From contig JAXDKS010000003.1 of the NCBI GenBank assembly GCA_034666985.1, forward strand, positions 1-64,000: DNA of 64,000 nucleotides, read 5' to 3'. This stretch comes from DATARR01 sp034666985. GTDB lineage: Bacteria > Acidobacteriota > Thermoanaerobaculia > Multivoradales > UBA5704. Numbering within the stretch: position 1 is the first letter of the stretch; each line of letters begins with the position of its first letter. Made by a program: the position numbers and the translations under genes. This document shows positions 58,923-64,000 of this stretch, in pieces. The notes under the pieces were generated by a model that ran no database searches, was not told the DNA's origin, and saw nothing but the letters and a program-made list of their open reading frames with translations.

Positions 58923-59422
58923 ACGCAATCCTCCTCTGGTGAGCGCTACAGCTTGATGCCGTACGCCGCGTGCAGTCTCGATCGATCGAATGGCAGGGTC
59001 TGGAGCAAGGGTTGTGCCGGGCTGCCGCACCGAATATTAACCCCGTGGGCTCAATGCTTTGGCGGGTTTCTCTGATTATAAGGGTTGACAAAAATCAGTA
59101 GCATTGCCTCAAGAAGCACAACACAATTTGATCTGAAGATCACGCGAGATTGATCCTGGTTGCCTACGGCCCAGACTCCAATGATTGATGTTTAATTTTC
59201 TGCGCATTATTGGTCATTGCCATTGTCAATTTCCGACAGAACCGGCTGCCCGAATGGGCAGGGTGTCGCCCTGCCGATGGATTCCCCTCACCCTCGGTTC
59301 GCTGCCATGGCGGCCGAGTCGTTGAGTATTCCGTCAAGGTGAGGGGAAATCGACCGCGGGAGCGTTCTTCTTCTTATCGTTGTCGGCAGCGAGAACAACC
59401 AGACAAAGAGGAGGAAATCGTT
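58923..59422. other. Intergenic region (500 bp), divergent promoters expected
   Basis: No gene recognised. On the minus strand TATAAT (59080-59075) could be the -10 of the pilin gene, but no good -35 is present. The right half has GACAAAGAGGAGGAAATC (59402-59419), the ribosome binding site of the cytochrome gene. Confidence 0.4.
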
Positions 59423-62338
59423 ATGGGTCCGCAGCACTCTTACCGCGGCTTGATGATGTGGCTCACGGCGTTTGTGGCGTTCGCGTTCACTGCGGCGCTC
59501 TCTTCCGCCCCCGACACGCGCCGTCCTTCCAAGGCGTCGACGGATACGGGGGTCGGGAGCCTGCTCCGCAGCTCGGCAAAGGCTTCTTCCCCGTACACGC
59601 TCTTCGAGAGCGGACAGGTGCGACCGCTCGCCATGTCTCCGGACAAGCGGCACCTGTTCGCCGTCAACACGCCTGATAACCGACTCGAGGTCTTCCGCAT
59701 CCGAGAGCAGGGGCTCGTCCACACCGCCTCCATCCCGGTGGGCCTCGAGCCGGTCGCCGTCGCGGCCCGCTCGAACAATGAGGTCTGGGTGGTCAACCAC
59801 CTCTCGGACAGCGTGAGCGTCGTCGAGTTGGACGATCACGGCGGCGACCTGATCGGGCAGGTCGAGCGCACGCTCCTCGTGGGCGATGAGCCGCGCGACA
59901 TCGTCTTCGCTGGACCGGAGCGGAGACGGGCGTTCATCACGACGGCCCATCGGGGCCAGAACATCCCGTTCGATCCCCAGCTCTCGACTCCGGGCGTGGG
60001 GCGCGCGGACGTATGGGTTTTCGATGCGGACGGGCTCGGCAGGGCGCTGGGCGGCACGCCGCTCGCCATCGTCACCCTCTTCACGGACACGCCGCGCGCT
60101 CTCGCGGTGACGCCCGACGGCACCCGCGTCTACGCCGCCGGCTTTCACACCGGCAACCGGACCACCTCCATCGCCGAGACCTCGATCCCGGACGGCTTCG
60201 GTGCGGACGGCGTCGCGGGACCTGCCACCAACGCCGAAGGCCGCCCCGCGCCCGAGGTCGGGGCCATCGTCAAGTGGAACGGCGCTCACTGGGTCGACTC
60301 GCTCGGCCGCTCCCGCGACCAGTACGTGAAATTCTCGTTGCCCGACAAGGACGTGTTCGTGCTCGACGCCATGGCCAACCCGCCGCGCCAGCTTCCGGGA
60401 GCGGGCGGCTTCTTCCAGGGCGTCGGCACCATCCTGTACACGATGGCCGTCAATCCCGTGAATGGCAAGGTTTACGTTGCCAACACCGAGGCGAACAACG
60501 CCGACCGATTCGAGGGCCCGGGGACTTTCGCCGGGCACAGCCTGCGCGGCCACCTGCACGAGAGCCGCATCACCGTGCTGTCACCCGGGGGTGCCGGGGG
60601 CGCCGGGGGCGGCGTGTCCCCGAGGCACCTCAACAAGCACATCAATTACAACAGTTGCTGCGCGCCGATCCCGAACGACGAGAACGCCCGGTCCCTCGCC
60701 TTTCCTCAGGGCATGGCGGTGACCGGCAATGGTGCGACCCTCTACGTCGCGGCCTTGGGGTCCGGCAAAGTGGGGGTTTTCTCCACGGCTCAGCTCGAGG
60801 CCAACACGTTCGTGCCGAGCACGGCGAGCCAGATCCCCGTGAGCGGCGGCGGCCCCACCGGCCTTGTCCTCGACGAGGATCGCAGGCAGCTTTACGTGAT
60901 GACGCGTTTCGACAACGGGATCTCGATCGTCGACACGGGGAGGCGGGCGGAAACGGAGCACGTTCAGATGCACAACCCGGAGCCGCCGAGCATCGTGACC
61001 GGCCGCCGGTTCCTCTATGACGCCAAGCTCTCGTCGAGCCACGGCGACTCCGCCTGCGCGAGCTGCCACGTCTTCGGTGATTTCGACAGCCTGGCGTGGG
61101 ATCTCGGCAATCCGGACGAGAAGGTGATCGACAACCCCGGCCCCTTCAACAGCACTCTCGTCGACGTGGTCACAGGGAAGCCCATGGAGCCCATTTTCCA
61201 CCCGATGAAGGGCCCGATGGCGACGCAGAGCCTGCGCGGCATGGCCAACCACGGCCCGATGCACTGGCGCGGCGATCGCACCGGCGGCAACGACGCGCCG
61301 AGCGCACAGCCGGACAGCGGCACCTTCGACGAGCGCGCGGCGTTCAACAAGTTCAATGGCGCGTTCCCTGATCTGCTCGGGCGCCACACGACCCTCCCGC
61401 AGGCGGCCATGGACGCGTTCACCGACTTCATCCTCCAGGTGAAGTATCCGCCGAACCCGAACCGGCCGCTCGACAACGTGCTCACCGCGGATCAGGAGGC
61501 CGGACGCAAGCTTTTCGACACCGTCAACTGCGGCATTCCGTCGGCTCCGGAATTCAACGGCGCCGTTCTCACGTGCACCGGTTGCCACACGATCAACCCG
61601 AACGCCAACCCCGGCTCCGCGGCGCCCGGGCTCTTCGGCTCGAACAGCCGCTCGAGCTTCGACTTCAATCCACAGCTCTTCAAGTCCCCCCACCTGCGCA
61701 ACCTCTATCAGAAGGTCGGAAGGTTCGGGAATCCCGAGAACCCCGGGTTCCTCGGCGGTGACAACGGTTTCAAGGGAGATCAGGTGCGCGGCTACGGGTT
61801 CCTCAACGACGGGAGCCTCGATACGGTGTTCCGCTTCGTCCATGGGATCAGCTTCTCGGATCAATTCAACGGGCCCGGCAGCAACAGCATCCCGGATGGG
61901 CCGGAAGGGGAGGTCCAGCGGCGTCAGCTCGAAGCGTTCATCCTGGCATTCCCCACCAACCTGGCGCCCGTCGTGGGCCAGCAGATCACGCTCAGGTCCT
62001 CGAGCACCGCGGCGGTGGGCTCCCGCGTCAACCTCCTGCGCCAGCGCGCGGACGCGGGGGAGTGCGATCTCGTCGCCAAGACCAGGATCGACGACGACGA
62101 GGCCGGCTTCCTCTACGTGGGATCGGGCTTGTTCGTGAGAGATCGGCGCGGACAGCCGCCCATCACCGACGCGGCGCTACGGAATCTGGCCAGGGAGCTC
62201 GGCCGCCCCGTGACGTACACCTGCGTGCCGTCCGGCTCCGGAGAGCGCGTCGGCGTGGACCGCGATGGGGACGGCTCCTGGGACGGCGACGAGCGACGCG
62301 CTCATACCGATCCGGCGGATCCGAACAGCAGGCCTTGA
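59423..62338 (+). CDS. Exported YncE-like beta-propeller / di-haem cytochrome c peroxidase-like protein
   Basis: 971 residues from ATG 59423. Signal anchor GLMMWLTAFVAFAFTAALSSAP. The N-terminal half is a YVTN-type propeller (RPLAMSPDKRHLFAVNTPDNRLEVF; PRALAVTPDGTRVYAAG; KVYVANTEANN; PTGLVLDEDRRQLYVMTRFDNGISIVD). The C-terminal half has two c-type haem motifs, CASCH (about residue 543) and CTGCH (about 716), with MKGPMATQSLRGMANHGPMHWRGDR typical of MauG/CcpA-like di-haem proteins, and a Met/His-rich pattern for axial ligands. Likely periplasmic electron transfer or oxidation. Single gene followed by a GC-rich hairpin at 62361-62383. Confidence 0.85.
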   Translation: MGPQHSYRGLMMWLTAFVAFAFTAALSSAPDTRRPSKASTDTGVGSLLRSSAKASSPYTLFESGQVRPLAMSPDKRHLFAVNTPDNRLEVFRIREQGLVHTASIPVGLEPVAVAARSNNEVWVVNHLSDSVSVVELDDHGGDLIGQVERTLLVGDEPRDIVFAGPERRRAFITTAHRGQNIPFDPQLSTPGVGRADVWVFDADGLGRALGGTPLAIVTLFTDTPRALAVTPDGTRVYAAGFHTGNRTTSIAETSIPDGFGADGVAGPATNAEGRPAPEVGAIVKWNGAHWVDSLGRSRDQYVKFSLPDKDVFVLDAMANPPRQLPGAGGFFQGVGTILYTMAVNPVNGKVYVANTEANNADRFEGPGTFAGHSLRGHLHESRITVLSPGGAGGAGGGVSPRHLNKHINYNSCCAPIPNDENARSLAFPQGMAVTGNGATLYVAALGSGKVGVFSTAQLEANTFVPSTASQIPVSGGGPTGLVLDEDRRQLYVMTRFDNGISIVDTGRRAETEHVQMHNPEPPSIVTGRRFLYDAKLSSSHGDSACASCHVFGDFDSLAWDLGNPDEKVIDNPGPFNSTLVDVVTGKPMEPIFHPMKGPMATQSLRGMANHGPMHWRGDRTGGNDAPSAQPDSGTFDERAAFNKFNGAFPDLLGRHTTLPQAAMDAFTDFILQVKYPPNPNRPLDNVLTADQEAGRKLFDTVNCGIPSAPEFNGAVLTCTGCHTINPNANPGSAAPGLFGSNSRSSFDFNPQLFKSPHLRNLYQKVGRFGNPENPGFLGGDNGFKGDQVRGYGFLNDGSLDTVFRFVHGISFSDQFNGPGSNSIPDGPEGEVQRRQLEAFILAFPTNLAPVVGQQITLRSSSTAAVGSRVNLLRQRADAGECDLVAKTRIDDDEAGFLYVGSGLFVRDRRGQPPITDAALRNLARELGRPVTYTCVPSGSGERVGVDRDGDGSWDGDERRAHTDPADPNSRP

Positions 62339-62360
62339 TCCAAGCAGGCTAGGCTTTCCC

Positions 62361-62383
62361 TGGGGGCGGTTGCCCCGCCCCCA
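62361..62383 (+). terminator. Hairpin after the cytochrome gene
   Basis: TGGGGGCGG (62361-62369), loop TTGCC, CCGCCCCCA (62375-62383): a 9-bp perfect GC stem, 23 bp past the stop codon. No T-run follows. Confidence 0.5.
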
Positions 62384-62456
62384 GGCGTGATTCGTTCCAC
62401 AAAGCGCCCGCCTGACCGGGCGCCGAACCGGCTCCTTCTTGCGATAGACTCCCCGC

Positions 62457-62891
62457 ATGAGCACCCCTTATGAGAGCGCACAACTGATCCTCAAGATCTT
62501 CGAGATGCGGCGTGAGCCCGTCCTGCGCGAAGCGCGCGCCTGGTTCGTCCGCGAATTCCATCCGAGCTCCGGGGCTGAGCTCCTCGCCCTGTCTTCGGAC
62601 CAGAACCGCATGCTCCGCATGGTGACCGGCTATTGGGACATGGCGTGCTCCCTGGTCAATCACGGAGCCATCGATCGCCAGATGTTCCTCGACGCCAATG
62701 GGGAGCTTTTCGGCACCTTCTCGAAGGTCCAGCCCTACCTGGGTGAGATCCGCCAGCTCCTCAAGGCGCCGGAATGGATGAAGCACACCGAGCAGGTGGT
62801 CATGTCCGTTCCGGGAGTGGAGGAGCGCCTCGAAGCGATCCGCAACCGGTTGCGCGGTCTTGCGGCGCAGCAGGCCGCGGCGAAGCCCTGA
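62457..62891 (+). CDS. Conserved hypothetical protein, source of the 90-bp tail copy at 21662
   Basis: 144 residues from ATG 62457. MSTPYESAQLILKIFEMRRE and PVLREARAWFVREFHPSSGA then helical soluble sequence, ending EERLEAIRNRLRGLAAQQAAAKP. Resembles short helical hypothetical proteins with a YWDMACSLVNHGAIDRQMFLDANGELF segment; no enzyme motif and no signal peptide. Function unknown. The last 90 bp, with stop, are copied next to the RiPP gene 41 kb away. Confidence 0.75.
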   Translation: MSTPYESAQLILKIFEMRREPVLREARAWFVREFHPSSGAELLALSSDQNRMLRMVTGYWDMACSLVNHGAIDRQMFLDANGELFGTFSKVQPYLGEIRQLLKAPEWMKHTEQVVMSVPGVEERLEAIRNRLRGLAAQQAAAKP

Positions 62892-62898
62892 GAAGGTC

Positions 62899-63678
62899 TT
62901 ACCGGTTTTTCCACACCGGCCGCCGCTTCTCCAGGAACGCGGCGGCCCCCTCTTCCAGGTCCTCCAGGGGGAGAAGCTCTTCCTTATAGATACGCTCCGT
63001 CTCGGCCAGGGCCTCATCGAAGGGGAGGTCCCGGCCGGCGCGGACGGCTTTCTTGGTGAGGCGCGTCACAGGGGCGCTGCGGGCGGTGATGCCGGTGACG
63101 AGGGCGGCTAGGGTCGCATCCAGCCGCCCCGTAGGGACCCGCCGGGTGACGAGCCCCAGGCGCTCGGCTTCCTCGCAGGTGAGATTGCGGCCGGTGAGGA
63201 GCAGGTCGAGGGTGTGGCCGGCGCCGATTCGTGAGGGCAGGAGGGCCGCGGCCACGGGGGCGAAGCAGCCGAGCTCGATCTCCGGCTGGCCGAAGTGGGC
63301 GCCGTCTTCGGCGATCACCAGGTCGCAGGCGAGGGCCAGCTCCATTCCTCCTCCCAGGCAGTGGCCGTTGATGGCGGCGACGGTGATCGCATCCAGATTT
63401 CGCAGGCGGCGGATCGCTCCGTGCAAAGTCTCCAGCATCGCGGTCACTTTGTCCGGCGTGTGATCCTGAACGGCGACCCCGGCCGAGAAGGCCCGGGTGC
63501 CGGCGCCGCGGACGACGACGACCTGGAGGTCCGGGTCCGCGGCCAGCTCTTCGACCTCCTGGCCCAGGAGGGCGATCGTAGAGATGTCCAGGATGTTGAG
63601 GGGCGGACGGTTGAGGGTGATCGTCGCCGTCCGCGGCAACTGCGGCGCCCTGTGGAGGAGGATCGTGGGCTCGCTCAC
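62899..63678 (-). CDS. Enoyl-CoA hydratase/isomerase family protein
   Basis: 259 residues. Crotonase fold with TITLNRPPLNILDISTIALL, VVVVRGAGTRAFSAGVAVQDHTPDK (oxyanion hole), INGHCLGGGMELALACDLVIAEDGAHFGQPEIELGCFAPVAAALL. One of the two usual catalytic Glu is in GGGMELAL; the other lies in the QPEIELG region. Different from the paralogue at 18376. Its start overlaps the stop of the upstream amidotransferase by 4 nt. It might work in dearomatising or acyl-CoA pathways. Confidence 0.9.
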   Translation of the reverse strand: MSEPTILLHRAPQLPRTATITLNRPPLNILDISTIALLGQEVEELAADPDLQVVVVRGAGTRAFSAGVAVQDHTPDKVTAMLETLHGAIRRLRNLDAITVAAINGHCLGGGMELALACDLVIAEDGAHFGQPEIELGCFAPVAAALLPSRIGAGHTLDLLLTGRNLTCEEAERLGLVTRRVPTGRLDATLAALVTGITARSAPVTRLTKKAVRAGRDLPFDEALAETERIYKEELLPLEDLEEGAAAFLEKRRPVWKNR

Positions 63679-64000
63679 GGGGTGTCGGGGCGCGCGAGGC
63701 CGGCAGTGCGGGCGAAGTCGGCCCAGAGGGCCCGGTGCTGGGGCATGGCGATCAGGTTCTCAGGGTGCCACTGCACTCCTCGCATCCACCAGTCCGGACG
63801 GTCGAGGACGGCCGCCTCGATCAGACCGTCCGGCGAGAAGGCGACCGGCATCAGCCCCGTGCCGAGCTCCTTCACGGCCTGATGATGGCGGCTGTTGACC
63901 CGCGGCGTGTCGCGGACGAGCAGGTCGCCGAGCGGCGCATCCGCGGCCACCACCTCGATGGTGTGGGCCAGGGTATCGGGCGTATCGGCGACGGAGTGGT
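63675..64000 (-). CDS. Class I glutamine amidotransferase, gamma-glutamyl hydrolase (PuuD/peptidase C26-like), C-terminal part (partial)
   Basis: The frame runs in from the right edge and ends at 63675: HSVADTPDTLAHTIEVVAAD, then RVNSRHHQAVKELGTGLMPV and the catalytic His-Glu pair in GVQWHPENLIA. The nucleophile Cys would be beyond the window. HHQAV and VQWHPE are typical of PuuD-type gamma-glutamyl-GABA hydrolases. Translationally coupled to the enoyl-CoA hydratase (4-nt overlap). Confidence 0.85.
   Translation of the reverse strand, partial: HSVADTPDTLAHTIEVVAADAPLGDLLVRDTPRVNSRHHQAVKELGTGLMPVAFSPDGLIEAAVLDRPDWWMRGVQWHPENLIAMPQHRALWADFARTAGLARPDTP

Noticed and set aside
1..64000. tRNA genes, rRNA genes and an integron integrase
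   Set aside because: No cloverleaf with a credible GGTTCGAATCC-type T-arm and CCA region, no rRNA sequence and no tyrosine-recombinase frame were found by reading; a tRNAscan or HMM search could still reveal one.

Overview
This window is a GC-rich bacterial chromosome segment. The base composition, the standard rplU-rpmA-obgE-nadD-rsfS block, the abundance of secreted hydrolases, DUF255 and DUF309 proteins, and RiPP-type leader peptides of the LTLNRETLRxL kind all fit an Acidobacteriota (Thermoanaerobaculia-like) soil or sediment organism. That placement is an inference: there is no rRNA gene here and no search was possible. No tRNA or rRNA gene, CRISPR array, replication origin or integron integrase was seen.

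Layout. 1-1812: a truncated solute-binding lipoprotein divergent from a sensor histidine kinase. 1911-3213: an AT-richer stretch of integron-type gene cassettes (DUF2513 protein, RibD_C reductase) with two attC-like sites, followed by a broken alcohol dehydrogenase. 4232-8000: secreted beta-propeller, Hsp20 with its own promoter, zinc-ribbon protein and alpha/beta hydrolase. 8097-11761: housekeeping operon (L21, L27, Obg, NadD, RsfS) ending in a sigma-54-type AAA+ protein. 11909-20424: DUF309, HD-GYP, M28 peptidase, DUF255, PLP enzyme, enoyl-CoA hydratase and a secreted hydrolase.

20588-25904 is an accessory region. It holds a 28-unit 20-nt repeat array, a lanthipeptide-type precursor, a duplicated gene tail, a hairpin array with a period near 20.5 nt, a transposase remnant and a second cassette cluster of small secreted, membrane and wHTH-like proteins with several attC-like sites. 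25991-31549: CLC channel, class 3 lipase, arylamine N-acetyltransferase and CPBP protease. 31716-32098 is a third array, with a 21-nt register built from TACAC-N17-GTGTA pairs. 33105-37355: sbcD and sbcC. The 3' end of sbcC then recurs three more times (about 43.4, 44.4 and 46.1 kb), separating a CHAT-protease operon, a toxin-antitoxin pair and a secreted Cys-repeat protein. 46.1-52.8 kb: metabolic enzymes, a DUF1778/GNAT toxin-antitoxin pair and a 5'-3' exonuclease. 52824-54229: a SunS-like glycosyltransferase preceded by an otherwise easily missed 51-residue RiPP-like precursor. 54706-58922: a trypsin-like peptidase pair, a secreted protein and a pilin. 59423-64000: a c-type cytochrome with a propeller, an enoyl-CoA hydratase and a class I glutamine amidotransferase.

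The most unusual signals are (i) three intergenic arrays unrelated in sequence but all with a period of 20 to 21 nt, about two helical turns; (ii) integrase-less cassette clusters; (iii) the repeated sbcC tail bounding accessory cargo; and (iv) the candidate glycosylated-peptide locus at 52.8-54.2 kb.
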